Source: Siphlonurus alternatus
Lineage: Eukaryota; Arthropoda; Insecta; Ephemeroptera; Siphlonuridae
NCBI GenBank assembly: GCA_949825025.1
Contig: OX463781.1
Coordinates: forward strand, 2,085,066-2,149,065
DNA: 64,000 nt
Direction: 5' to 3'
In this document: one piece after another, positions 1-29,200 of the stretch
Position numbering within the stretch: the first letter of the stretch is position 1
How the letters are laid out: every line of letters starts with the position of its first letter
Translations under genes and position numbers: made by a program
Notes under the pieces: model-generated
The model's database searches: none
Told to the model about the DNA's origin: nothing
What the model saw: the letters and a program-made list of their open reading frames with translations, nothing else

Positions 1-29
1 CCCATGCAGGGAAGGAGCAATGTGATTTT

Positions 30-116
30 TACTGGAAAAGGTTACCCATCCAAATACTAACCACGCGTGACATGTAGCCTGACTTCGGTGATCTAATGAG
101 AACCGGTCAATGCTGC
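30..116 (-). repeat. 5S-rRNA-derived SINE head, fragment
   Basis: Read on the minus strand this matches the internal part of animal 5S rRNA: ACCGGTTCTC, then GATCACCGAAGTC, then GGTTAGTATTTGGATGGGTAACC. These cover the box A/intermediate element/box C promoter region, degenerate, so it is the head of a SINE3-type element and not a 5S gene. Confidence 0.65.
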
Positions 117-604
117 TATATATGTACTGCAATCATATTACAGAAAGCTATGAAACAAATTTCACTTCATTTTAAAGTGATCGAATGAAGCTCTTTTGGT
201 TAAACTGTGACTTGCTTGGGTATGTAACAGAGAGCATGCTGGAGACTCGGAAGTTCTAAAATTTCATTGCAGTTTTATTACTAAATAATTACGCCATACA
301 AATTTCAATTGCAGGTATAACAATGTAACAAAATCCGGTCGTCTTTCTAAAACAACATTCAAACTGATGACCTTTTTAAATAAGAAAAAAAAAATGCTGT
401 AAGAACTTAAACATTAAACTATTATATTACATACATCAAAATGCGATAAAATAATATCAACACTTTTCCTCCCCCCCCCCTTTTGTTTCATGTTGCTAAA
501 GGGAAATTGCAAATATAAAAATGTGACGTATAAGCTCGTGTCTCCAACACAAAAATATAATTTAGCGCTAACGAAACATTTTCTTGATATAATTTAGCAT
601 TGAA
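117..604. other. Alk intron, nothing recognised
   Basis: AT-rich DNA with a poly-C run near 470-480. I see no exon, RNA gene or repeat family member here. Confidence 0.5.
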
Positions 605-624
605 TTTCTACAGAAACACCCCTC

Positions 625-770
625 ATACAGTGGTATGCGGTTCCCCAGACATCATGCACTTTGGTTAGATAAAAAGTAGAGGTGTCCGTCCTGACTGAGG
701 TTTTCCACGGTTCCCTCAGTCTCACCTCATGCAATGCTGTGACGCACCGTGACCACCATCTCTACTCACT
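625..770 (+). repeat. 5S-SINE body/tail, fragment
   Basis: It contains GAGGTGTCCGTCCTGACTGA and a CGGTTCCCTCAGTCTCACC block shared with copies at 4690, 32680 and 34215. It immediately precedes the first Alk exon in the window. Confidence 0.65.
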
Positions 771-839
771 ACCCCTCCTCGAGCTCACAGGGGTGTATCC
801 TTGTCTGTTCCTTGTTAAAAAATGTTTCCCTGCCTACAG

Positions 840-17057
<16,218 letters not shown>

Positions 17058-19320
17058 AACAATTGACTGCTTTATTCCATTTTAAAAGTGTAAGACAAAA
17101 CTCCCTTTTTTTTCACCAAATAGTAATAAAAAAAGAATTAAATACAAAAGTTCAAATAAAGAAGGGGAAATCAAATCTGAAAGATAAGCTCATATTTTTA
17201 GAAAATAAAGAATTCCATGATAAAATGATAAGACATTTTAATTAATAAAAAAAATGCATTTTATTTTACAAATTTTTAACAATTTTTCTGTCAGTGACGT
17301 GAACTGTGGAAATTGAAGAAATACACTGTCGACAGTAACTAATTCCACAGGTTATTTTATTTGTGTTAGCTGATAAGCCAACAAAATTATGCAAAAATAT
17401 TTTTAAAAATGTACTGGATATATGTGATGGTGAAAATGTTAGAATTTAATTTAATTGTGCAAAACTTTAAAAAAAACGTGCTTATTTAAAAATTTAGGTG
17501 CATAATTTAAAATTGTTTTAATTATTTGTGAAAAACATAATAATATGCAGTTATTATTATGATACTTATACTGTATTAAGTAACGCAATTTGTTGTAATA
17601 GAATAGTAAATGAATCGTCTTAATTATTTCAATTAAAAAAATACTATCTTTACGCTTCGAAAATATCCATTCAAAACAATGCTTCTAAAGTAAACTATCT
17701 GTATATTATGTGTTTATAATTGTTCTCATAAAAATATTAAACAACTACATATTTTAAGTGTTCGTCAGGCTGTAGAATCAACAACACAGGTATGTTATAT
17801 ACTTCTTACCAAAAAATAAAATAAACCAAAAATGTTTGTATGTCCCAAATTTAAGTTATGATGGTCGAAAGAAAATTTGAAATGCTTTTGACTTACTGCT
17901 ATGCCAAAAACGGTACATAACAGGTGCATTTGTTAACTATTTTGTTGTAATAAATATTAATTCTTTCTAATTGTATATTATGATTTTATGATTTGAAGTT
18001 GAGGACCGTCATTTATAATTTATTGCTTTTTTAGGCAATATCCCTTAAGATTTTGATGCTTAAAACGTACAAGGGGTTTGGTCTCTGGGGAAGTTTAGAC
18101 TGACCTCAGATAAAGTGGTGGCTAGTCGGGGTTACAAATTTACGAAAACTCAAGGGGATTTATTTCCCCTCATTCTCTATATCCGTTTTGTTATCATTAC
18201 ACTAAAAATGAGTTCATCTTTTTTTTATTAAGAATCAAAACAAGTGCGTTCAGAAATTGTTAAAAAAAAAATTACTTGCATTATGATATATAGAGGTGTT
18301 TTAAAACTTAATTTGTTTTTGCAAAAAGTCAACAAAATTGTTACACTAGCTTGTGTTAGTGGTTACATATGTCAACTGCTATTATCACAGCTATCACACG
18401 TTTCTTTAACCAAATATAATGGTACAATTTTAATGATAATTTGATGTGATTTTAATTTTTTTTATCTCAATTGAAGAGTTCCATGGTCCTTCAGAAATAG
18501 GATAGGTGAAGATCAGGAGAAATTGTAAGACGAATGTAAAATAAACAGTTGGGGCGGTTCGTAAAAACGAGCCATGTTAGGAGATAACTTCTTTTTGTGT
18601 CGGCTGAAACCAATGACGGTAAGTTACAAACCTGGATATCTCCTCAGTCCCATTGTTGTAGCTCGCGGGTATTGTTACATCTTCATGAAATTTGATTGTT
18701 CGTGAAACTACTCCAGGTCAAAGTTGAAGTGAAATGTTTAAAAAATAAAATTTGATGATGTACAACCATGGACAAGTTAAATCACTCGTTTGATTTTTGA
18801 ACCCAAAGAATGTAATGCGAGTTTGTTTATGAACAAATTAAGTCATTTATACTGCAGTATCTGTTCCATGTAGATTACTGATTATTTTGTCATCGCGTGA
18901 TCATATTGTCAACATTACCGTTGTGTGTACATAAAATAGCAAGTTTGACGTGGGCCTAAATTACACATGATGTTAATTCTTGTCTACTCAGTGTTAAAAT
19001 ATATATATATAATGATGAAAGTTAGGATATAAAATATATAATATACATGTATTAACAAATTAAAATATATTAAGTAAATAAAATAATAAATATTATGTTG
19101 TGTCATTTTTTATCTTTTCTCAGCTCCTCCTTGCTTATATTATTAATACTAACAATTAATTAGTTTATAAATAATAGAATTAAGTTAAATATATAAATTA
19201 AATTACTTACAATTTAATACTTCCATTAGGTGACAAAAATTCATGATAAAACAGTTGTTATTTTAATTAAATGTTAATTCCTATCTCCTTGTGCACAAAA
19301 TTACTTTTGAATATTTTTAA
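17058..19320 (+). other. Putative Alk 3' UTR and AT-rich downstream DNA
   Basis: No coding potential is visible. AATAAA hexamers occur at 17125, 17155 and 17204 just after the Alk stop, so the 3' end could be very near; later candidates also exist. The true end cannot be fixed from sequence alone. Confidence 0.35.
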
Positions 19321-19569
19321 TTCACTTTTCGGACATTTACCTTTGCCGGTGTTCAATGTAACCCTTCTGTATACAATGTAGTATGTTGTGATAATGACTT
19401 AGTCTCAGATCATCTGAGGAAGAGAGCGGTCGACTCTCGAAACGTCGTAATATGTAATTAATGCAAGTGTTAGTGACGTACATGAATACTAAGTGACCAT
19501 CGCAACATATATACTACACACAGAAGGATTACATCGAACATCGGCAAAGGTAAAAGTCCGAAAAGTGAA
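19321..19569. mobile_element. Foldback element with ribozyme-like core
   Basis: The arms (about 60 bp) are TTCACTTTTCGGACATTTAC at the left and GTAAAAGTCCGAAAAGTGAA at the right. Between them is CTGAGGA (19414), a GAGAG/CTCTC stem, GAAA (19439) and CGTC pairing with GACG at 19475, followed by TA. This resembles a hammerhead ribozyme core of the kind reported in Penelope-like elements, but has one extra A before stem II. A related core (CTCGAAACGTCGT) is at about 28880. Confidence 0.6.
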
Positions 19570-19892
19570 TGGAGTACCGACCTCAATTTTTTTTTATTGC
19601 AGAAATGGATAGAGGGTGCAAAGTTATGCTACTCTGATTTTTTTCAGATTTTTTAGAGCCCGGCAATTATTTTTTAAAAATTATTGAAAGTGCAGAAAAA
19701 GTGCCGCCTCTTGCCGCCTCTCTTAATAAAAGATAGGACCCAAAAGGGACGTGGATTCGAACCCGACCTCGCCAAAACTTTTTAGCAATACTTCCCGGTC
19801 CTTAAAAAATCTGAAAAAAATCAGAGTAACATAAATTTTCATCCTCTATCCATTTCTGCTATAAAAAAATTTGAGGTTGATACTCCATTAAG
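19568..19892. mobile_element. MITE-A, full foldback copy
   Basis: It runs from ATGGAGTACCGACCTC to GTTGATACTCCATT and abuts the foldback at 19321-19569 directly. The loop contains GGATTCGAACCCGACC, a box B-like motif. Confidence 0.85.
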
Positions 19893-20879
19893 AAAATTCA
19901 ATATTCACTATGAATATACCCTTAATTGCACGCAAAAATGTTATTTACTAACATTATTACTCAAAATAAAAATATACTAACAAATAATTCTGAAATTCCT
20001 ATTGCCATCCGATAATTTTTTTTTTCTGAACAAAAAAGCCTTTTTCAATAGCAATTAATTCAGTCAACATTTAGATAAATTCATTTCTGAACGCATTAAG
20101 GGCAAATAACAAATAACGCATTAAAAGCTGTTTTCGCCATGTTTTTATAAATCACAACAATAGATTCAATGAGCTTTTAAACCCTTAAAAATTAATTTTG
20201 GTGCATTGCACATATTGTATAAACCTAACAAAATTTGTACACGCGGTAACTTCATTTAAATGGATTGGGTGCCAAAATATATAGTTTTCAGCTCATTGCC
20301 TCGCTGTAGCTCCTGTTTTATTCAATTTAAAATTACTTCGATTTTTTTTTTCGTAAACAAAACATTCCCATGTATGAAGAAAATGCAAAACGTGAAACCA
20401 CAACCCACCCCTTGGAGTGAAAGAGTGTTAATTTATTCATATTGTTTATTTGTTACGTTTCAGTCCCTGTTACAATCCCCATTGACATAATTAATACATT
20501 ATTGTTAAAACTTTAATGAAAGCTGATTTTTTTTAATTGTTGTTATTATTTTTCTTTAAATTTGAAATACATTTTTTTTGACATAATTAATATACATAAT
20601 TGTCATCATTGTTCCACTTTTTAATGATTTTTTTTTTTTTTTTAATTGTTGGGATTATTTTCCCTTTACTTTTGAAGTACATTAATTTATTTTAGTTAAA
20701 CTAATAATTAAAACTTTCTCAAGTTTTTGCAAGTCTCGTTTAATTAATTTAATAAGTTCTAGCATTCGATCTCTTCAACTCAAAGTATTTAAACTAAAAC
20801 ACCATTGCAGCAATTTTTCCTCTCATTGAAATATCGAGTGTCAATATTTTGTGATTTAATAAACTTTAATTAACGTACG

Positions 20880-21079
20880 TGAGGTTTACTTTCCAGCTGA
20901 TTTCTCTTAATATTGATCCCCACGCCAGCAGCAGCTATGACGCAAGTGTGACGTCATGGAGCAACTCTGACGTCACTTGGCTAAAATTCAATGCAGCACC
21001 AGCGGTTTTGTGCACTCAGAGCAGTGGCGCCTCTGGTAGTTTAACTCCGAACCTGCCAGCTCGGCACGTGTCGCCCTGA
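20880..21079 (+). other. GC-rich island with two CRE palindromes; possible orphan exon
   Basis: After a TTTCCAG acceptor-like site the frame stays open for about 60 codons (for example DPHASSSYDASVTSWSNSD) to a TGA. The composition is much more GC-rich than its surroundings, as the true exons are. TGACGTCA occurs at 20949 and 20968. I do not recognise the peptide. It could be a terminal exon, a regulatory segment or a repeat. Confidence 0.25.
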
Positions 21080-21094
21080 TGAAATTTAACGTTT

Positions 21095-21340
21095 TACTGG
21101 AAGGGGGGGGGGGGGATTTCGGATTTAACATGGGCATTATAGGCATTTTCTCCACTCTAATTTATTTTTTAACATTGATTTTACGAAGAGCCCCCCCCCC
21201 CCCCCTTCCAGAAATTTCGGATTCAACATGGGCATTATAGGCATTTTCTCCACTCTAATTTATTTTTTAACATTGACTTTACGAAGAGCCCCCCCCCCCC
21301 TTTTTTTTTTGAAATTTCGTTCTGGATCCGCACGTGTTCA
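21095..21340 (-). repeat. Repeat R, two copies in tandem
   Basis: The motif GATTTAACATGGGCATTATA, then GGCATTTTCTCCACTCTAAT and a poly-C run, occurs twice in direct order, each in the reverse orientation relative to copies 1 and 2. Confidence 0.7.
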
Positions 21341-21923
21341 CTGGGACATCAACATAGCACAATACAATTTAATTTAAAAATTTAGCCAGTGAGAAGAATT
21401 TTGCCAGGAGGGGCCGGGACAAAAAGAAAAATCTACCTATTTTTTTTTTAACAATTGGGGTTTAACTTGAACCCTGCCTGGTGTATATTTTTGTCAGAGT
21501 GTTATTTATGACGAGTCGCTACCTGATTCATTATGATTCACACGTGTGATGTTGGTGAAAGTCCAAGTTTTGGATACATGTAATTATGTTCTGAACATAA
21601 ATGAATATATCTATCATGCATTCGACACATTAATAATATTATGTACAGTACAAATATCTATAAACTATACAACATGTACAATAACACAAAGTATAATTAA
21701 GAACTGCACGTCGATCAGTTAATAATATTTGTAATTAAATTCTTTTTTGTAACAATAATAAAGTATTTATATTATGCATGTCCTCGTATACTACGTAACT
21801 TTATTATATTTAGTTCTTAATTGGTTCTGAAACTGCAGTTGCAAAATAAATAATAATTAATAATATAGTTTTACCTATAGTTAAAAGCTGTGCAGTTCGC
21901 CATCTAAAATATAATTAATAATA

Positions 21924-22243
21924 TGATTTTTTTATTGCAGAAATGAATAGAGAGTACCAAGTTATGCTACTCTGAATTTTTTCAGATTTTTTTGAGACCC
22001 AGAACTATTTTTAAATAATTATTGAAAGTGCGGCCACGTCCCCTGGAAGCGTCAATAGGCGTCCAGTCTCTATCCTTTTTACTATGGATTCAGGGGTGCC
22101 AACTTAACTTTTAGAACTTTCAATAATAATATATTTACAAATAGTTCCGAAACTCAAAAAATGTGAAAACAATCAGAGTAGCATAAATTAGTACCCTGTA
22201 TTCATTTCTGCAATTAAAAAACTTCATGTAGGTTGTCCATTGT
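21924..22243. mobile_element. MITE-A, diverged copy
   Basis: TTATTGCAGAAATGAATAGA and AGTTATGCTACTCTGA on the left and the inverse AGAGTAGCATAAATTAG on the right define the foldback. The outer left end is eroded. Confidence 0.7.
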
Positions 22244-22852
22244 ATCCTCCTGAGATTTGAGTTTTGAGCGTTACCATATACGTTACGTTAGAAATTTGTA
22301 TACATAGCGCTTGGTTATTTTTAGACGTGCAGTGCATGGATAAACCAGAGAGCAAATTAATTAAACATATGAATACAATGATGCCTCGTTCTTCTTGAAG
22401 GGTTTGCAATTTTCAGTTTATTTTAGCAACGTTCAAGTATTTCGACGTTTCTCCGTACACTTTGTGTAGTTTCTGATAAACAGCTTCATTTAATTTCTGC
22501 TTTAATGTCTTTAGAGTCGACTTAAATATAGTTTTTTAACCAATACTTGCTAAAGTTAAAATGATTTACTCAATGCTTGTTTACATACATATAACATTTG
22601 ATTTGTCACGTATAAATTATTATTAATTTATGTGTAACTTTATTTAAAAAAAAAACACTTGAATAATATTGTGAGCTATAAACTTATTTTATTATTGTTA
22701 TGTGGTACAAAAAAAGTGTATATTTATATTTATTTCATTGTTCAAGCTTTCAAAATAATAATAATTTAACAATTTCGTTATAAATTGTACTTTAAATCAT
22801 ACTTTTCAAAAATATAATAAACTAAAAATACTTTTTTTTATATTTCATGGGT

Positions 22853-23008
22853 GCGATTCACGAAGCAGTTAGCCAGATTTCTAACCACGTTAAACTTAAC
22901 CACATTTAACTAGGTGGTTTAACACGTAAAACAGGTATAGTTAAACGTGCATGGTTAAACTAAACGTGGTTAGAAACCTGGCTAACTTCTTCGTGTATCG
23001 CACCCAAT
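22853..23008. mobile_element. Near-palindromic MITE (GATTCACGAAGCAGTTAGCC family)
   Basis: It opens GGGTGCGATTCACGAAGCAG and closes with the inverse TTCTTCGTGTATCGCACCC. A second copy is at 41597-41733. The arms pair almost to the centre. Confidence 0.85.
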
Positions 23009-23553
23009 AAAACTATTTAATTAGTGAGAAACTAAAATGTCACAAAATTTAAAACTGATGAAAAATAATATTATATTATGTATCCTGTTTCTTATGTTAT
23101 GAGCGCAGGATTTTATTTATTTTTATTGATACGCATGCAGGGGAGACAAATTTATAATTAAATGTTAGTACACTCCCAGAGTGCAAAGTAATATGATCAT
23201 GAGCACACAATCAATACCGAGAGAGAGAGGGGGGGGATTTGATGACGTCAGCGGTGCACCACTCTGGGTGCAAGGAGGGGAGGGGCCTGACCCATTCACC
23301 AAAGCAAGCGATCGATGCACCATTTTTTCACCTAACTCGCTTGCACTTCTAAATATAGCTCAACCCAGCTATACATACAGTCCAAATTGCTTTTATGAAT
23401 GGATCATGTATTTTTAGCGCTCTCTTCATACAGGCTCTGTACTTGACAGCTATACAGAAAACATTATTTAGAGATATGTAAATTATGTATATATTATAGT
23501 CTCAGTATCATGTGTATGTCTCAGTGTACATTGGCAGGGTATGCATGATCGAG

Positions 23554-23556
<3 letters not shown>

Positions 23557-23628
<72 letters not shown>
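23557..23628. repeat. (TA)n microsatellite
   Basis: About 35 uninterrupted TA units. Confidence 0.95.
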
Positions 23629-23634
<6 letters not shown>

Positions 23635-24159
23635 TTATTAATGATATTATTTAAGAGTCTGTTAGTTGCAAAAACTCATTGTTTCTGATAAGGTTCACAT
23701 TCTACTGATAATTAATTGAACAAACGACCTTCTTGAACTGGTTAAAAGCAGTTAACTGACAACTTATGTTGTCGATGTATCGTCAAGCAAATCATCGTGC
23801 TGTTAGACTGTGGGTGCAATTAAAAATATATTCATAATTTTATGCAGCAGCTGGGTATATCTTGACATAACAATGCAATATAATATATAATAGGCTGCTG
23901 TGTGTATAAAGCATTTGGCAAATTTTAATTTATTTTGCAATTAAATATATTATTATTCAATTTCTTTGAAGGAAACTTGTTTTTTATTGGTACTATATAT
24001 ATATATATATATCAATTTAATAGCAGCGTACAAACAGTTTGGGCGCAATATTAATACTTGTCATAACTATGACGTCACGTACAGCTTCTTGCAGTATTTT
24101 ATATGTGCATAATATATATATATAATACTGCATTAATTAATGATGAAAATGTGGAAATC

Positions 24160-24415
24160 TCACTGTCAGCCATACAGGATGGATGCTACAGCTTTTGTCA
24201 ATGGATCGGAAGTGCAATGGTCCAAAGCCAGAGGAACCACATAGTGAAAAAGCGCAACGATTTACCCCTTGGTGGGAAACTTTATTTATTTTTTTATTTA
24301 TTTATTTATTTATTTTTTTTTGAAAATGGTCATACACCCACATCCAACTACTAACCACGCTCAGCGTTGCTTGACTTCGGTGATCTGACGAGACTCGATC
24401 GGTCGAAGCACTGCA
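24160..24415 (-). repeat. 5S-SINE, diverged subfamily
   Basis: On the minus strand the head reads GATCACCGAAGTCAAGCAAC and GGTTAGTAGTTGGATGTGGG, like 5S rRNA. The body differs from the main subfamily (GTCAATGGATCGGAAGTGCA) and matches 41925 and 47865. A (TTTA)n tract lies between body and head. Confidence 0.65.
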
Positions 24416-24544
24416 CCACACCTCCACCATGCAACAAATAATATATGTCCATCGAGGTAGCGCCGTCGAGTCAGGCAATTTGTTCTGCAGGCGAGTCGCG
24501 CGGGTTGCAGCAAACCTTTCGAAATTATCTTAAGCAGTAAAACC

Positions 24545-24712
24545 AGGCACGGATCCAGGGGGGAAGCTGCGGGAGCTGCATCCCCCCCTCCCCCCGAAAA
24601 CTTTGATTTAACATGGGTAATATAGGCATTTCCCCCACTCAAATTTTTTTTTAACATTGGTCTTTGCAGCCCCCTCCGAAATTTTTTTTTGGATCCGCGC
24701 CTGCCACCTAAT
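24545..24712 (-). repeat. Repeat R copy
   Basis: GCACGGATCCAGGGGGGA, TTTGATTTAACATGGGTAAT and GGCATTTCCCCCACTCAAAT carry the family signature in reverse orientation. Confidence 0.6.
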
Positions 24713-24744
24713 ACTAATTAAGACTATAGGTGGGACTCTGTGGC

Positions 24745-25005
24745 AGGAATAAATAATAGAGGGTGCTGATTTTTTTTTTTTTTAGATATTTTAAAGCCCA
24801 GGAACTTTTTTTTTAAAATATTGAAGTTACACAGAAAGAATTCAAGGGGCGTGACTTTTTATGAAAAATATAAAAATGAAAGAGCTTTTTTTTCAAATCC
24901 GAACTTTGAATAACATTTTAGCAACACGTCCTGACCTCTAAAAAATCTGAAAAATATCAGAAAGGCAAAAACCTGCATTCATTCCTGCAGTAAAAATTCT
25001 TCACG
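24745..25005. mobile_element. MITE-A, degraded copy
   Basis: GGCAGGAATAAATAATAGAG at the left and CATTCATTCCTGCAGTAAA at the right retain the inverted ends. The interior is diverged. Confidence 0.5.
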
Positions 25006-25151
25006 CTGAAACTATTGCAACAAAAGTACATATTACATATTATAATTCTGCACTATTTTTTTTTTTTTTTTTTTTTTTTCAAGGATACAAAACTGCTATT
25101 AAAAGAGCTTACAGATCGAGGCGAGATAATGGGTAGGGATAAGGGAAGGAA

Positions 25152-25433
25152 AGGATGGTGGTCACGGCCTGTTACAGCTAAGGTGAGACTGAGGGAACCG
25201 TTGAAAACCTCAATCAGGACGGACACCTCTACTTTTTTTCAATGGACCAAAGTAAAGTGATGTCTAAAACCTGTGGAACCACACACAAGTGCATCACTGC
25301 ACTGGGGTGGAAAGCGAGATGAATTTACCGCAGGGAGAGCAGCAAAATTTTTTACTTGAAGCGGTTACCTATCCAAGTGCTAAACACGCTCGATGCAGCT
25401 TGACTTCGGTGATCTATAGAGAACCGGCCAATA
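25152..25433 (-). repeat. 5S-SINE, near-full copy
   Basis: On the minus strand the order is 5S-like head (ACCGGTTCTCTATAGATCAC, CGAAGTCAAGCTGC, TTAGCACTTGGATAGGTAAC), a body with TTCATCTCGCTTTCCACC and ACTTGTGTGTGGTTCCAC, and a tail with GGTGTCCGTCCTGATTGAGG ending GTAACAGGCCGTGACC. About 280 bp, no ORF. Confidence 0.75.
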
Positions 25434-25738
25434 CACTGCGCAACGATCAACCTATAAAAGTATTCACTATCCAGGTGTAAAAAATTAAATGTGCAAAAAT
25501 AACAATAAATTTTAAAAATTATTAAAATAATAATTTTAGATTTTAGACCACATAATATATAATATAATATATTGAAACTTAGGTAGCTTATATTGTTGCT
25601 ACTCTCAGAGTTTCCGGGTGGTTTAAGAAGTCCACAATTTCAGATGTTCCAAATTATAACTGATGCCGGAGATATGGTAGGACAAATTCGACAGATAAAT
25701 TTGCTTATGAACTGTACCGAACAAACACAACATATTAT

Positions 25739-26818
25739 CAAAGAATTAATATCTACTAGAAGACTTACCGCTTATGGCGGCTTTCGTCCACTTTATCTTA
25801 GCAGAAAGCTTTAAGACATGGACGCAAGGTATCGCGACAGTCGCGATCGACGGATCGAGTTTGTTCAGAGCAGAGAGGGGAAGTAAAAGAAGGTGACGGG
25901 CAGATCTAGCTGGCCGGAGTGGGGGGAAGGTATGCTAGGGATGAATGGCCAGAGGATAACAATGACTATATAAAGTCATTCTTTTAAATAGAAGCAGGTG
26001 CATTATCGTCTTCAGTAGCAGCACTTTAGAAATATTAATATATAATATTTATTATAAATTATGTTCATTTTGTAACATTCAATCAATATTAATATAGTCA
26101 TGATATTTTTTTAATTTTACAATTTAATTTTTCAATGCTTTATAAAATTGATTCGCCAATTTAAAAATAGAGAATGCTATTTTAAATAAAGTCGAACAAT
26201 CAGTAGAAATAATTTTAATTTTTTTCATTATTTTTGCTGAAAAGTAGCCATTGTGAAAATCTGATTTATTTATTTATTATATTTATTCAGAAATATAATA
26301 AATAAATAAATCAGAATTTCACAATTTTAATTAATCAACATTTTTCTTCTTCTTTTTTTTAAACTTGATTACTAAAATTTTATTTCAAGGATCAAGATTT
26401 TATGTTGTTTTTTTTTTTCGATCGAAATTAACGAAAATTATTGCAGGTAAATATTACAGGACAAGTTGAAGCGTAATTTTTCAACTAGGGATTCCTCGAC
26501 CGATAAATAAAATAGTAAAAAAATTAATAATATTTTCTCTTCCACTGTAATTTATTTACAAATCTATTTGCAACCAATGCAGTAACAATAAACCTAATCT
26601 TTTTACCTCTAATGCACACCTTATTTCATCTTCGATGAATGTGAGGATGAAATGGAGTCAACATTTCTAACATTTTATATTAATTATATTAATTTATATT
26701 TTCAGTAAAGATCCTACGAATGTTACGTATTATCGTAAAATAAAAATTCATATACAATTCTACATTCTTGTACTATCATAATAATATATACATACATATA
26801 TACATACACACATACATA

Positions 26819-26882
<64 letters not shown>

Positions 26883-27806
26883 GTGTGTATTTGTATGTAT
26901 AATATTATAGTTTTATTTTATTTTCCTGACGTTAACTAAAAGCCCGGTTTAAGGATGATTTCTCATTTTAATGTAAATCTTCAGCAATTTCAAACTGATT
27001 AAAATTAAAAATTATTTTTAAAAAATAAATAAATATTAAAACTGTTTATTAGGTGGACCCCGACAGCGCATGCTTCTTTTAATTTAAGTCAATATAATGT
27101 CATGTGATACTGTGATTATTTTTTTTTATTTTGAGTGCTTACATTATTTTGGTACAATCGAAAAGTAAAGCAATAAAAATAATTATGAAATATAATTTTC
27201 CGCACTTCATTAGTTTTTTTAAAGTGCCTGACAACAATATTTCTAACATTTTTATGTTCAAGTAGTGAGTAGAGGAAAAAATATGTAATCTCGTCTTTTT
27301 CTCTTCTTTTCCTCTAAAATGGTTTAAAATGAGAGCAAATTAGACGAGAGGAGAGCTTGGTAGCGAATAGAAGATTTTATTTCAACTCCTTGAAGAAATA
27401 TTTAAAAGAATTCCCTGTTGACAACGACAACAATAAATACACAATAGATCGAGATCGTGATAACAATATTGCCTCGGTAAAATCTGCTATTGTTCTGCTG
27501 AGTTGCCCTCCTTCTAACCTCACCCTTCTCTAACTTCCCCTCTCTTTCTTCAATTTTTACGACCGTGCTCCGGCCGTGCTAGGGTTGATTGACGTCACGG
27601 ACTTTCCAATACAATACTAATAGAGGAGTCACGTGACGTTAAGTCAACCCTAGCCCTGCCGAACTGTATAGCCTCAGACAAAAGGGACATCTAGTGTCCA
27701 TGTCATCGTTAGCTCACTTCATAAGCGCGAACAGGTTTTTCTTTTAAAATAGGAGAGACGAAACTTTAACACGGCGGTAAGTCTTCTAGTAGATATTAAT
27801 TCTTTG
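25739..27806. mobile_element. 2-kb TIR element with no ORF, copy 2
   Basis: Same TIRs and interior as 5274-7262, with its own 7-bp duplication ATATTAT at 25732-25738 and 27807-27813. It differs by a longer (TA)n tract (26823-26873) and by about 48 bp near 27343-27390 absent from copy 1. Different duplications at the two sites show two separate insertions, not a segmental duplication. Confidence 0.9.
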
Positions 27807-28129
27807 ATATTATATTGATATGTGAGCGGTTTCAGCTGCAGAGTTGTGCCGGACACATGACTAATTGTATACGTTACATTATTATAACGAAGGAATTCAG
27901 TATTCTGATTTTGGGTGTACAAGAACTAAAATAATATATCAAAGTAATTTAAATTTCTTATATGTTAATTCGTTGTGCCATTCTGCAGTCAGCACTCGAG
28001 GGTCCATTCAAAAATTTCGACTGTTTTGTTAACCTCTAATAATGGTTCATGAATTTATAACAATACTATCATTATTTTGAAAGAAAAATTCAAATGGGCT
28101 TCTATCTTTGCCGTTGTACGATGTAATCA

Positions 28130-28450
28130 AGACTAAGTATCGACCTCAAAATTCTCTACTGCAAAAATGGCTAGAGGGTGCAAAGTTATGCTACCCTGAT
28201 TTTTTTCAGATTTTTATAGGCCAGGAAGTGTTGCTAACAGGATTTACTGAGGTCAGGTTTGAACCCACGCCCCTTTTAGTTCCATCTTTTTATTAAGAGA
28301 GGCATGGCGTCAATTTCTCTGTACTTACAATAACTTTTTAATAATAGTTTCCAGTCTCTTAAAAATCTAAAAAAAAAAATCAGAGTAGCATAACTTTGCA
28401 CCTTCTACCCATCTCTGTAAAAAAAAAATAAAAAAAAAATGATGTAAATA
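28130..28450. mobile_element. MITE-A copy
   Basis: AAGTATCGACCTCAAAATTC, GGTGCAAAGTTATGCTACCC and the inverse AGAGTAGCATAACTTTGCAC define it. The centre includes GGTTTGAACCCACGCCCC, a reversed box B-like block. Confidence 0.75.
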
Positions 28451-28699
28451 CTCTTATATTATTATAATATAATAAATTATTATATCGAAATAATTCAGTA
28501 TTCTAATTTTGGGTGGAAGAAATGAAATGTATCAACGTTATTTAAATTTCTGCAGTCAACCTTCACGAGCGTTCTCGAGAGTCCATTCAACAATTTCGAT
28601 TGTTTTGTGTTCATTGTTGTATAACCTCTAAGAAGCGATTACAATAACAATCGATAATAATGATATCATCATCATATAGAAAGGAAAATTCAATTGAAA

Positions 28700-28985
28700 T
28701 TTTTACTTTTTGTGCCGCAGTTTGCCATGTGATCCTCTCTGTTTATTATGGTACTCGACGCTCTGTCACAATATATGATCTTCCTCAGGTGATCTGAGAC
28801 TATCTAAAACATGAACGTCATCCCGAAGTGATCTTCCTCAGGTGATTTGAGACTGTTTAAAACTTATAACTTATACTCTCGAAACGTCGTGAAGTAATAG
28901 TGACATGCACGAACACTAACAGTAAGTGATTATCGCAGGTTACCACAAACAGTGAGAAGCACATCGCACACCGCCAAAGACAAAA
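28700..28985. repeat. Rearranged relative of the 19321 foldback
   Basis: It shares ACTCTCGAAACGTCGTGAAG and the end block CACACCGCCAAAGACAAAAG with 19321-19569. The CTGAGG-containing block is present twice in the opposite orientation (CTTCCTCAGGTGATCTGAGA and TTCCTCAGGTGATTTGAGAC). Confidence 0.5.
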
Positions 28986-29077
28986 GAAAGAGATAATTTT
29001 CTTTTACTATCCTTGCACGCTAAATTTATTTACATCTTTTTTGTACTGTAGAGAAAGAAGTAAAAGTAATAATTAGC

Positions 29078-29200
<123 letters not shown>

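Noticed and set aside
30..116. Possible 5S rRNA gene
   Set aside because: Only the internal part is present, degenerate, and it is linked to a SINE body in the other copies.
19738..19790. Possible tRNA gene from a box B-like word
   Set aside because: No box A or cloverleaf; it lies in the loop of a MITE.
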